Source of the DNA: Nostoc sp. T09
GTDB lineage: Bacteria > Cyanobacteriota > Cyanobacteriia > Cyanobacteriales > Nostocaceae
Direction: 5' to 3'
DNA: 64,000 nucleotides
Assembly: GCF_002154695.1 (NCBI RefSeq)
Contig: NZ_MTAV01000103.1
Span: forward strand, 1,889-65,888
Below the pieces are notes generated by a model. It did not search any database. It was not told the origin of the DNA and saw nothing but the letters and a program-made list of their open reading frames with translations. Shown here one piece after another: positions 40,733-49,884 of the stretch; position 1 is the first letter of the stretch; the number at the start of each line of letters is the position of its first letter. Position numbers and translations under genes: made by a program.

Positions 40733-41446
40733 TTATGCAGCTTTCAATGGCTGCTCAATTTTATGGGTTTTGGCATATACTAAAAGGCCATTTGTAAATT
40801 GGGTAAAAACTGTAAATAAGTTCTCAACCAATTCAAAAGCTTCTTGTCGGGTTGCTTCTGATAGTTGAATATCTTGTAACAATTGTTCTATTCCAGATGA
40901 ACCTGTCATGTGACCAGTTTCAACATCTAAATGGAAATCTGCAAAATATCGGCATGGTTTTTGCGTAATTGCTTTAATTTCTTTGCCAATTTCTGCTGCT
41001 ATGGAAAACATTATATTGCCCGTTGCTTCGGTAACTTCAATGACTATTATTTTTTGGATAGGAGTAGCTTGTGAAGTATATCGATAGAGTTGATAGTTCA
41101 ACCAGCGAGCATTCTTAGTTTCTTCACTCCAAAGAAATTTTAATGCATCACTAAATTTTAAGGATTTGTCAAGTTCTAAGTTCTTTATATCTTCCAAAAA
41201 CCACAACCAATGATGGTCGTCTTCATAAGTATGTTTGTTAATTATTGCCTGAATAGGATCGCTCGTTGGTTCTACTCGTAAAAAATATTTATTCAGTTCA
41301 CCAAAATTCATTATGAAATGAGCAGCGCATGGTGCCCAAGCCAGCCTTTGTTTGGGGTCTATACTTTGGTCTTGCATGAATTTAAATAATGGCAACTGAG
41401 AAAATTCCTGCTTTTTATTTTGAATTAATGCTAGAACTTCTTTCAT
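40733..41446 (-). CDS. CADD-like heme-oxygenase-fold di-iron oxidase
   Basis: First gene of the halogenase operon. I place the start at the ATG at 41446 (MKEVLALIQNKKQEF, 237 aa) because GGAG lies 8 bases before it. A frame open to 41599 adds 51 residues without a Shine-Dalgarno motif. All-helical with no membrane segment. Metal-ligand pattern: HTYEDDHHW (72-80), E140 in VIEVTEATG, and H172-x3-E176-x2-H179 in FADFHLDVETGH. This spacing agrees with CADD, where the last three ligands are His-x3-Asp-x2-His. Relatives (UndA, BesC, AetD-type nitrile synthase) fragment or oxidise amino acids or fatty acids. A halogenated amino acid is a sensible substrate here; that is inference. Confidence 0.8.
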   Translation of the reverse strand: MKEVLALIQNKKQEFSQLPLFKFMQDQSIDPKQRLAWAPCAAHFIMNFGELNKYFLRVEPTSDPIQAIINKHTYEDDHHWLWFLEDIKNLELDKSLKFSDALKFLWSEETKNARWLNYQLYRYTSQATPIQKIIVIEVTEATGNIMFSIAAEIGKEIKAITQKPCRYFADFHLDVETGHMTGSSGIEQLLQDIQLSEATRQEAFELVENLFTVFTQFTNGLLVYAKTHKIEQPLKAA

Positions 41447-41599
41447 GTTTATTGCTCCAAATTTCAATGGGTAATATGGGAAAAATTGTACTTTTACAGC
41501 ATTGTGTAAGTATGCAAAAGTATTGAATGCAGATCGTTCATCACCAATCAGTAAATATCTGTTGAGACTTTTAGATATTTTTGATGAATATACCAGCAT

Positions 41600-43440
41600 T
41601 TTTTTGATTATTGAATTAATATTAATTCAATAAAATATGGCTAGACATGCAGTTGGTAAGATTGCTTGGCAATAATTAGATGACAAACACTTATTTGCCA
41701 TTAAAAAACAGTTATGATGAAAAAATCATCACCCTGGATGCAAAATATTTCTCAAGCTAAACCGCTACAATCTGGCAACTCTATACCCATTTTTAAGTGA
41801 GTATATTGCAATGCAACTATCGCCAGCCTAAAGGCTGTTATGCAAAAAAGCCAAGAGTATCAATTTCGTATTTCTAAGAAATTAATTTTCTCGTAAGTTG
41901 AAGTTATCATTCATTCTAGAAAATTCTCTTCTAGAACTTCAACATGCTTATTTATCACCCAAAAAAGCTTAAAGTGAGTTTGATGGATTTATTTTGCCTT
42001 ATCCAACCATCTCACCAAAGTGGGAGATACTTAAAAGCTTCATTTTACCCTTACTTCTTTTTCTCCTACAAAGAGATCTACCTAACAGAGCTTTATTGCA
42101 CTGAAATTGTTGAAGTTGCAGTCTATAACCTTAATTTCTCGGTAATCACTTAACAAGCTCAAGTGATTATAAGAATTAGAATTACAGGAACGTAGAACCC
42201 ATTGTCCTGTCAATAGCCAGCCAAAACAAGATTTATACAGTGTGTAAATAATATTTACTGCCACCGTGAGTTGTGTTTAAGAGCTAAATTTAATTTTTCC
42301 AACACTTAATCTGTGCAACTATTCTTTAATTTTTTATTAAAAAATATATCCGTAATTACCTGGAATTACTAAAAATATTTATTTGATTTAAATACTTTGT
42401 AATAAAAAGTACGAATTATCGATCAAACTGGATACTATTGAGCCTTCAAGCTTGGAAGTATTACATACATTTGTTTTAATTAAACCAATATTACAGGTTT
42501 TGCTTAAATTAACTCAATATTATGTATGCTAAATAACAATCTTATAAAGTTTACTTAAATATTTTAAAGCTATTAATAAAATTCATTAATGTTAGTTAGT
42601 AATTTAAAATACAAAAAAAATAAGTAATTTCTCTTAATTGTTATGATTTAGTGACATAATAAATTTAGCACGCAGGCTAAAGTCTGTGCAGCGTCTTCTT
42701 AGAAATCACTCTTTCAACATTGAGAGATATCCAGTTTGTAGATAGCTGTTCATGGATAAAAGGGTGATAAAAGCGAAATGTATACAAAATTTTATATCAA
42801 ATTTCAGATGCATAATTTATGCATCCATCAAAAGTAGTAAAACTAACCAGTAAGTAAATATGTTTTTAATATCAAGTAAATATCTCTCTAATCAACTATG
42901 ACAAACGGAAAAACTTGATACGTGGGAAAACAGTAACAATAACGAATGATGAATCTTAAAGGTTGCGACTTAATAAGCTTGATGACAACTAAGTACTTAT
43001 GCAAAATTAAATATACATTGTCATTGCGAGTGTAGCGTTCGCGTTGGCGTAGCCTCTCGTAGAGAAGCGTCCCGAAGGGAAGCGAAACGTAGCAATCGCA
43101 AGGGTTTGAGATTGGTTCAGTTCGTACCCTTCTCCTGCCGGAGACGCTACGCGTAGCTTGCTTCCCCGTAGGGGTACGGGAACGCCTGCCATAGGATGCC
43201 CAAAGGGCTGTAGGGCGAACGCAATGACATAAATATTTTTGCATACCCACTTATGCCAGAATAATGGGCAAACTAAGGTATGCAGGAGATTTACTCCACA
43301 TTTACCAAGCTGTCCAAAAGTAAAAATCATCACACATATGGGTGTTCATGATTACCAAAAATTACTCCTGCGATTCATCCTGATTATTCCCTTTGCGATC
43401 CAAAACTTCGCCGCAGTGAGATTAGTGAAATATCTTTCTT
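41600..43440. other. AT-rich gene-free region upstream of the halogenase operon
   Basis: About 1.8 kb with very low GC, many T/A runs and no convincing gene. Frames seen at 41944-42153 and 42082-42264 lack ribosome-binding sites and protein character. The operon promoter must lie at its left end, just above 41.5 kb, but I could not identify boxes I would defend. A GC-rich repeat block lies at 43020-43236. Confidence 0.5.
43020..43236. repeat. GC-rich dispersed repeat block
   Basis: Words such as CATTGCGAGTGTAGCG, GCGTAGCCTCTCGTAGAGAA, CTCCTGCCGGAGACGCTACG and CGTAGGGGTACGGG form several small palindromes (CTCGTAGAG, CCCGAAGGG, CTCCTGCCGGAG, CCCGTAGGGG). It begins CATTGCGAG and ends CGCAATGACAT, so the ends are themselves inverted. 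It marks the edge between the AT-rich zone and the decayed kinase. Confidence 0.7.
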
Positions 43441-43446
43441 TTAGAA

Positions 43447-44087
43447 ATGCGCATAAGGAGTCATGAACTTCGTACTTCTCTCAACGTAATTCTCGGCTAC
43501 GCCAAAATCCTACAACTTGATAAAACTGCCAGCCCCAAGCAACAGGATGGGATTAGCGTTATCCTCATTTTTTACTTTTCAAATAGAGTCCTTGGAGTTA
43601 GTTTTAAGAAATTCTCGTTGGATTACAAGGCTAATTCTACGCTTACAGCCTGCAAGTATAGCGATCGCTTCCGGAAAACTAGACTAAAAAGTTGAAATTA
43701 AGGGTAGAGATAAACTAAAGTCTGGCACAATCTTTTAACTAAATGGTCGCACAGTTGCAAGCATCATTCTTAGAACTAGAAACCAGAATTGAAAAACGTA
43801 CTACCATTGTTAATCTGTGATAACCTTTAGGTTTTGCACTAATGGAAGCTCTCAACGGAAAAGAAGAATTAGAAAAAGCCCTTGCGTGGCAGCCTGAGTC
43901 AGTCATCACTGATATACAAAATCTTTGGACTACTGCCACCATTGACGATATTGCAGGGGTTGAAGAGGAACCTCAACGACTACAGCAGTTAGATATTAAA
44001 TATCTAGCTTTTACTGGCAACCTTTTGAAACTCACTCAACATCTCGATAAAGAAGCTATTCTCAAGCCAGTTAAACAGTACATTTGA
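43447..44087 (+). pseudogene. Decayed hybrid histidine kinase remnant
   Basis: Three pieces of a hybrid kinase remain in order. At 43447-43550 a dimerisation box reads SHELRTSLNVILGYAKILQL, then runs into unrelated sequence. At 43742-43820 a short coiled-coil piece (ASFLELETRIEKRT) stops early. At 43842-44087 a receiver fragment (ALNGKEELEKALAWQPESVI) is joined to a kinase C-terminal tail ending KQYI. The catalytic ATPase domain and the phospho-acceptor aspartate region are missing. Frames are shifted and interrupted by stops. The end overlaps the possible TTG start of the next gene. Confidence 0.7.
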
Positions 44088-44098
44088 CAGCCTTAAAT

Positions 44099-45391
44099 AT
44101 GGTTAATAATAAACAAAATCTCATCATGATTGTTGAAGATAAACCAACAAATGCCAAGGTACTGTTTGATTTTTTACAAGCATCCGGTTTTCGCGTTTTA
44201 GTTGCCACAAGTGGTGAGAGTGCTCTAGAGAAATTGCAAGTAGTTTCTCCTGATCTCATATTATTAGATATTATGATGCCGGGAATTGATGGCTTTGAAA
44301 CCTACCGTCGTTTAAAACAAGAAAAAGCTACCCAAGACATCCCAGTTATTTTTATGACGGCTCTATCAGATGTGGTAGATAAAGTTAAAGGACTAACTCT
44401 CGGTGCAGTAGATTATATTACCAAGCCATTTCAGCCAGAAGATGTACTTGCTCGAATCAATCTTCATCTAAAACTGTGTCACCTCAACCAAAAACTGCAA
44501 CAACGAGCGGCAGAGCTAACTGCTACGGTGGAACAGCTACAACAGTCGCAGCTGCGGTTAGTGCAAAGTGAAAAAATGTCTTCTTTAGGGCAGTTGGTTG
44601 CAGGAATTGCTCATGAAATTAATAATCCTGCTGGCTTTGTTAAGGGCAATCTCGCCTATGCTCATAAATATATGCAAGACCTGATCGATCATATTCATCT
44701 TTACAAAAATCAGGCTTCAGCAGCAGAAATCGCCCGACATGCAGCAAAAATTGATTTGGAATATCTCCTCAAAGATTGTCCACACATTCTCTCTTCAATG
44801 CATGAGGGAATAGAACGGATTTGCGATATTAGTGTTTCTCTACGCACCTTTGCACGTGCTGATAACATGGTGAAAATTCCTTTTAATATTCACGATGGCA
44901 TCGACAGTACTATTTTAATTCTCAAGCATAGATTGAAGGCTTCTAATACTCGCCCAGCTATTGAAGTTATCCGAGATTACGATAATTTACCAGAAGTGGA
45001 ATGCTTCCCTGGACAACTAAATCAGGTATTTATGAATCTTTTAGCTAATGCTATTGATGCTTTAGAAGAGTCAAATATAGGGAGTAGCTATCAAGAAATA
45101 GCAGAACACCCTAATTTTATTAAAATTCAAACTAAGTTAAGTGAAGATGAAAATTCTATCCTAATTATGATTAAAGATAATGGTTTAGGTATTCCAGATG
45201 AAATAAAATCCCAAATATTTGATAATTTATTTACAACTAAAGCTGTAGGAAAAGGTACAGGCTTAGGATTATCAATTACTCGTCAAATTATTGTAGAAGA
45301 ACATGGGGGCAGTATAGAAGTAAATTCAGTACCAAGTGAAGGTACAGAATTTGTAATTACTCTTCCTGTAATAGACCTAAGTAATGGGTAA
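44099..45391 (+). CDS. Receiver - histidine kinase
   Basis: A protein of about 430 residues with the domains in the order receiver then kinase. The receiver (1-125) has phospho-acceptor aspartate in LLDIMMPGIDG and lysine in ITKPFQPED. A coiled coil leads to a kinase with H-box GIAHEINNPAGFVKGNLAYA and ATPase motif GTGLGLSITRQI. The kinase half closely resembles the C-terminal kinase of the 1872-residue protein at 31.8 kb. ATG at 44099; TTG at 44084 is an alternative that would overlap the pseudogene stop. In relatives such genes follow an intact hybrid kinase as its partner; here that partner is decayed. Confidence 0.9.
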   Translation: MVNNKQNLIMIVEDKPTNAKVLFDFLQASGFRVLVATSGESALEKLQVVSPDLILLDIMMPGIDGFETYRRLKQEKATQDIPVIFMTALSDVVDKVKGLTLGAVDYITKPFQPEDVLARINLHLKLCHLNQKLQQRAAELTATVEQLQQSQLRLVQSEKMSSLGQLVAGIAHEINNPAGFVKGNLAYAHKYMQDLIDHIHLYKNQASAAEIARHAAKIDLEYLLKDCPHILSSMHEGIERICDISVSLRTFARADNMVKIPFNIHDGIDSTILILKHRLKASNTRPAIEVIRDYDNLPEVECFPGQLNQVFMNLLANAIDALEESNIGSSYQEIAEHPNFIKIQTKLSEDENSILIMIKDNGLGIPDEIKSQIFDNLFTTKAVGKGTGLGLSITRQIIVEEHGGSIEVNSVPSEGTEFVITLPVIDLSNG

Positions 45392-45415
45392 TTGCTGTTT
45401 TGAATTACCCATTAC
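45381..45415. terminator. Bidirectional stem-loop between receiver-kinase gene and ndhB
   Basis: A perfect 13-base stem GTAATGGGTAATT (45381-45393) with AATTACCCATTAC (45403-45415), lying across the end of the kinase gene (stop at 45389-45391) and 12 bases from the convergent ndhB stop. The left arm includes the last codons of the kinase. Confidence 0.7.
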
Positions 45416-45426
45416 CGATAACTAAT

Positions 45427-46989
45427 TTATAATCCTTCTGGATGCTCGGTATTAACCGCACTTGCCTGAGTGCTAACAACAGTATTTGCTTGCAATATAG
45501 CAGTATTAGCAACTGAATTGTTAGCTAAGGTAAACAGAGGATTTGACAAAATCCCAGCAATGGAAGTGGCGATTAAAGTTACTATTAATCCCACCTGTAA
45601 AGGTCTAAATCCAGGTAGATTCCAATTTATTGCGGGATAATTCTTCACCACGTCAGACATTTCTTGAGGTTCTTTGACTACCATCATCTTGACTACACGA
45701 ATGTAGTAGTAGATGGAGACCACTGTGGTAACTAACCCTAACAAGACTAACCAGTAAAGGCCTGCTTGCCAGCCAGCCCAGAACAAGTAAATTTTGCCAA
45801 AAAACCCAGCTAGTGGCGGAATACCACCTAAAGACAGCAGGGAAATACTCAAACCCAATGTCAGGAGCGGATCTTTTTGATACAAACCAGAGTATTCAGC
45901 AATCTGGTCGGTTCCAGTCCGCAGGGAGAACAGAATGATGCAGGTAAAGCCGCACAGGTTCATGAACAGATAGACCAGCAAGTAAAATATCATACTGGAA
46001 TATCCAGCTTCAGTACCAGCAATTAAGCCAATCATCACAAACCCCGCTTGGGCAATGGATGAATAAGCTAGCATCCGTTTCATGCTGGTTTGTGCTAGGG
46101 CCACTACGTTACCCAACACCATACTGAGAACAGCAAGAGCAGTGAAGACGAATCTCCACTCGTCAGCAACAAAGGGAAAGACTGTGGTTAATAAGCGGAT
46201 AGCTAGGGCAAAACCTGCGGCTTTGGAACCTACAGATAAAAAGGCAATCACTGGGGTGGGAGCGCCTTCGTAAACATCTGGGGTCCACTGGTGGAAGGGA
46301 GCAGCAGAAATTTTGAAGCCAATCCCTGCAATCACAAACACAAGGGCAATCACTACAGCCAATGACTGACCAATCTTAGCTGTAGCAATGCCATTGGCGA
46401 TCGCACTCAGTTCTGTTTGTCCGCCGGATAATCCGTACAGCAGCGACACGCCATATAAAAATACTGCTGTACTGGAAGCTCCAATCAACAGATATTTCAG
46501 CGCCGCTTCATTAGAGCGCGGGTCACGCTTGGTATAACCTGTTAACAAATAAGAGGAAATACTCAGGGTTTCTAGAGAGATGAAAATCATCACTAACTCG
46601 CTAGCCCCGGATAAAAACATTCCTCCTAGGGTAGCAGTGAGCAAAATCGCAATGAATTCTGCTAAAGCAGTGCCACTCTGCTCCACATAGCGAATGGACA
46701 TCAATATGGTAACGGCGGCAGACAAGGCAATGATACCGCGAAAGACGATACTCAGGTCGTCACCATTAAAGCCACCGCTAAAGGAGATGGGATTGGTAGC
46801 ATCCCATTGAAAATACAGGGCGACAATCGCAGCAAGTAAACCTGCGATCGCTAGATACCCAATCCAGCGTGAAGATGTACGCCCCAAAATCAAATCAACA
46901 ATCAAAACCCCCAAGAGGGTGAGAATGACAATCCCCTCTGGCAAAATCGTTCCAGCATTTAACTGGGATGCAAGATTAGCAAAATCCAT
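45427..46989 (-). CDS. ndhB: NAD(P)H-quinone oxidoreductase subunit 2 (NDH-1 subunit N)
   Basis: A proton-pumping membrane subunit of the cyanobacterial NDH-1 complex, needed for respiration, cyclic electron flow and CO2 uptake. It is 520 residues with about 14 hydrophobic segments. It starts [20 protein letters not shown] as in other cyanobacteria, with the conserved [19 protein letters not shown] segment and lysines in membrane helices. It is monocistronic, as usual for cyanobacterial ndhB. Confidence 0.98.
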   Translation of the reverse strand: MDFANLASQLNAGTILPEGIVILTLLGVLIVDLILGRTSSRWIGYLAIAGLLAAIVALYFQWDATNPISFSGGFNGDDLSIVFRGIIALSAAVTILMSIRYVEQSGTALAEFIAILLTATLGGMFLSGASELVMIFISLETLSISSYLLTGYTKRDPRSNEAALKYLLIGASSTAVFLYGVSLLYGLSGGQTELSAIANGIATAKIGQSLAVVIALVFVIAGIGFKISAAPFHQWTPDVYEGAPTPVIAFLSVGSKAAGFALAIRLLTTVFPFVADEWRFVFTALAVLSMVLGNVVALAQTSMKRMLAYSSIAQAGFVMIGLIAGTEAGYSSMIFYLLVYLFMNLCGFTCIILFSLRTGTDQIAEYSGLYQKDPLLTLGLSISLLSLGGIPPLAGFFGKIYLFWAGWQAGLYWLVLLGLVTTVVSIYYYIRVVKMMVVKEPQEMSDVVKNYPAINWNLPGFRPLQVGLIVTLIATSIAGILSNPLFTLANNSVANTAILQANTVVSTQASAVNTEHPEGL

Positions 46990-47464
46990 GAGTTGTATAG
47001 GTTTTGGCGATTAGACATCAAGGCTAACTTTGTTCATTCTATCTATTGTTCTGAACTAAAGTTCCATAAACCTTTCTATCTAATTCCATAGACTATCCTC
47101 TTTTGAGCAGACATCGCTCAGAATCATATGGATTGAACTGGTATATTTGCAGCGTGGCTACCAATGCATCAATCCCTTGCACGCTTTACTTTTATAGCCC
47201 AGATAAGGAAATTAAATCTTGATCCCCTTAGGTATCAAACTTTCCAAGACGAATTTTGGATTGTAGAGCTTTAATTATGTTTAATTTATTTTAGGCAAGC
47301 TGATCCCCTACTAATTCATGGAAAAATAAGCAGTTCAAATATATAACTGAACTGCTTAGTATATAAACAAGCAGTCCAGTAGGTTACTGAATCTGCTAAG
47401 TATGGGATAATTGTTATTTAGCTAATGCTTTTTATAGCTTTGCCTTGATGAATAAGCTCAAGAC
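46990..47464. other. Intergenic region with two hairpins downstream of the RNA-binding protein gene
   Basis: It holds the ndhB upstream region and the 3' flank of the RRM gene. A 10-base stem AAGCAGTTCA (47328-47337) with TGAACTGCTT (47348-47357) is followed by a second, imperfect hairpin built on the same AAGCAG...CTGCT ends (about 47369-47400). Either may end the RRM transcript. No gene seen. Confidence 0.5.
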
Positions 47465-47776
47465 TTAATAACGTCGTGAGTATCCACTGGCATTTTTTTC
47501 CCAATTGCCACCGCCAGAGCGAGTACTATTCTCCTCCCGTGGTCTAGCTTTGTTAACTTTCATTACACGCCCCATCCATTCGGCACCATCCAGAGCTTGA
47601 ATAGCTGCATCTTCGGCGGCTGATGATTCCATTTCAACGAAACCAAAGCCCCTGGCGCGACCAGTTTCCCGATCTGTCGGTAATTGAACTCGCTTTACAG
47701 TACCGTACTCAGAAAATACCTTGGTGAGGTCGTCTTGTGTGACGCTGTAGGATAGGTTCCCTACGTAAATAGACAT
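47465..47776 (-). CDS. RRM-type RNA-binding protein
   Basis: A small cyanobacterial RNA-binding protein of about 103 residues with a single RNA recognition motif: RNP2 IYVGNLSY near the start and RNP1 RGFGFVEM around residue 43. A short basic, Gly/Ser/Arg tail ends GYSRRY. The Rbp family acts in cold response and mRNA handling, including mRNA targeting to thylakoids. The long-frame start at 47788 would add MESF. I place the start at the MSIYVGNL Met (47776), the family standard. It has a long AT-rich 5' region, in keeping with cold-regulated family members. Confidence 0.93.
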   Translation of the reverse strand: MSIYVGNLSYSVTQDDLTKVFSEYGTVKRVQLPTDRETGRARGFGFVEMESSAAEDAAIQALDGAEWMGRVMKVNKARPREENSTRSGGGNWEKNASGYSRRY

Positions 47777-48006
47777 GAAACTCTCCAAAATCCATTGATG
47801 CAGAGATGCTTATCCGGAGAGCAGCTTGCAATTATTACTAACAACAAGATCCGTATCACCGAATTTAACTTCTCCGATTTTATGCTAGCACAACTTTTTG
47901 CTAGCAAAGCTAGAAATTTTATCCATTAGTCATAATGTGTGTTAAGATACAGTGTTTTTTATTATTTTGACTACTAAATTTCTCAGATGCCTATCAAATC
48001 CAGAAT

Positions 48007-49104
48007 TCAGGTTTGAATAGCAAATTGCTCTGGAGGGATTCCCCAATTTACCCAGCAAATTGCCTCATGTGCTGATTTCATCTCAGGTGGAACTCGCAAA
48101 GCGTGGATGAATCCAGTACTGGGACAAGTCATTTTTAATAAGTAAATTGATTCTTCATCGATATCAGCATCAATTTTTAATAGGGTATATTCTGCCCAGG
48201 TATCTAATTCAATGGCTTGTAATTCTTGGCAAATTCGGGCATAACCAATACCTTGAATTAACACTCGTCGCAGTTCGGCATTATCTTCTGTTAATAACCA
48301 TTGCGCTTGCCATTGCTGTGGGTGAACTTTACCGTATTTTTCAGGTAAGGTGACACCGTGATATGAGTAAAGGCTAAATCCATCGGCATACTCTATTGCC
48401 GGTTCCCCTTCTGAGTGGAGGCGATTTTGATTGTCGAAGCGCAGATGAAGCGGGCGATCGCACAATATACTTGTATATTTACCTGCAAAAATCCAGCCGC
48501 ACTCTTTGACTACTGACTGAAAGTACTTCCAGACAATTTTATCATGTTTACAATTTAAAACCGAAATACAAAAATCATAATAACTTGCATCACAAGCTAA
48601 TAATTCACATTGAATGCAGTCCGACCTTGCGTATTCCACTTCAAGTTGGAGTTGGCTCTCAAGTTGTCTATATAATTCGCTCCACAATTGTGAGTAAGTA
48701 TCTGGAGAAACCACAATATTTTCTAGTTCTTTCTTTAATTCAAAATGCAGTTGAGATGAAACTTCTTTACCAATTTGGTTATGCAATTCATCTTTTAGGT
48801 CGTGACATATGTTGGCAGGCGGTAGTTCATATATACCTAATCCACCCCACAGTTCACTACCATCACAACTCCAGCTAATTTCCTGTAATAACTGCCTTAA
48901 AGTAGTTAACAAAGCAGCTTTTGGGCTATCATAAAAAACTACTTCAGGTTCTTCTAGACCAATCAAAACATAAGTAGCTTTGACCGCTTTTGCAGCTTTC
49001 TCTCTATCAATTCGTTCAGTTGATAGTGCAATCTTTCGCCACTTATCCCGATAAACTGGAATCAAAGCTTCTTGCTGGGGCGTTAACTTTTTAATCAGCG
49101 ACAT
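48007..49104 (-). CDS. DUF6745-type protein
   Basis: A 365-residue soluble protein starting MSLIKKLTPQQEALIPVYRD. It has a charged helical N-terminus, many tryptophans and aromatic residues, and the segment YHGVTLPEKYGKVHPQQWQA, typical of the DUF6745 family, which has no known function. Its start overlaps the stop of the upstream 97-residue gene by 14 bases, so the two are translationally coupled. The family often occurs with such a small partner. Confidence 0.85.
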   Translation of the reverse strand: MSLIKKLTPQQEALIPVYRDKWRKIALSTERIDREKAAKAVKATYVLIGLEEPEVVFYDSPKAALLTTLRQLLQEISWSCDGSELWGGLGIYELPPANICHDLKDELHNQIGKEVSSQLHFELKKELENIVVSPDTYSQLWSELYRQLESQLQLEVEYARSDCIQCELLACDASYYDFCISVLNCKHDKIVWKYFQSVVKECGWIFAGKYTSILCDRPLHLRFDNQNRLHSEGEPAIEYADGFSLYSYHGVTLPEKYGKVHPQQWQAQWLLTEDNAELRRVLIQGIGYARICQELQAIELDTWAEYTLLKIDADIDEESIYLLKMTCPSTGFIHALRVPPEMKSAHEAICWVNWGIPPEQFAIQT

Positions 49105-49384
49105 ACCGCCAACCTTCAGGCTCGTATTCTCTTTGTATTTTCACCATCCAATGACCTTGAGGAATAGCGATCGCCCGATGCTCTTCGTGGGCAAGCAAAG
49201 CAGTTTCTGAAAACACACGTAGGTACAGCGTGCCATTGTTTGAGTATAGTTCCGCTTTACCCTCAGTAATGCGATGCTTGTGCCCAGTTACTTCTCCTTC
49301 TGCCAAAGTCAAGTGAGGTATTTTTTCCCCTTCGACTTGTTGCACAGGTTGTAGAATAACATCACCTTGACGAATTGCTTGCAT
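49091..49384 (-). CDS. Small protein coupled to the DUF6745 gene
   Basis: A 97-residue beta-rich protein: QAIRQGDVILQPVQQVEGEK, then GEVTGHKHRITEGKAELY and ending EYEPEGWRYVAD. Two histidines in GHKHRI and a further pair in HEEHRAIAIPQGHW give a cupin-like look, so metal binding is possible but unproven. It overlaps the DUF6745 gene by 14 bases and is certainly co-transcribed. I see no signal peptide. Function unknown. Confidence 0.85.
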   Translation of the reverse strand: MQAIRQGDVILQPVQQVEGEKIPHLTLAEGEVTGHKHRITEGKAELYSNNGTLYLRVFSETALLAHEEHRAIAIPQGHWMVKIQREYEPEGWRYVAD

Positions 49385-49884
49385 AGTTTAGCCTTCTGGT
49401 GGTAGGTACAAACCCTACTTCGCTTTTGCTGTTGAGTTTGGTTTAATTTTGGCACAACCTTTATGGAAAAGTCAGAGAAAGGAGACAAGCAAAGAAGTCT
49501 GAGCGCCGACATCTGACGTTTAGAACTTCGTGGAGACCAGGAAGAATGATTCAATGAAAATTCTCTCTTGTCTTCTTTGGCTCTTAATCTGTAATTACAG
49601 GAGGTATTGCTGTATTACACTTCAGGAGTATTTTGAAAACTGTAGTCGCCAATTTTGCTGAGATAAGTTAATGATTGAAATAGCTGGAAATTCACACCCA
49701 GCGTTTTCTTAACTTATTATCTGGAAAGGACAGTGCCCAAAATCTAGCGGATTTTTATCCAAATGGGCATTTTGTGTGAGGATAAACTCACATCAAAAAG
49801 CGCGACGTTTTATTTTGACATCTCGCCGAAATCGTCTAAATTCGCCTGTTTAGCTGAGCAGCTATTCTTTTTTTTGAAATTTCC
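49385..49884. promoter_or_regulatory. Divergent region with a structured leader before topA
   Basis: A two-level hairpin lies at about 49732-49776: outer stem TGCCCA/TGGGCA and inner stem GGAT/ATCC (GGATTTTTATCC). It ends about 108 bases before topA, so it may lie in the topA 5' leader or mark another promoter. No gene is seen; a 35-codon frame at 49555 lacks support. Confidence 0.4.

Noticed and set aside
42888-43333. Overlapping minus-strand open frames of 108-120 codons
   Set aside because: They read through the GC-rich dispersed repeat block; composition is repeat-derived and no start signals are seen.
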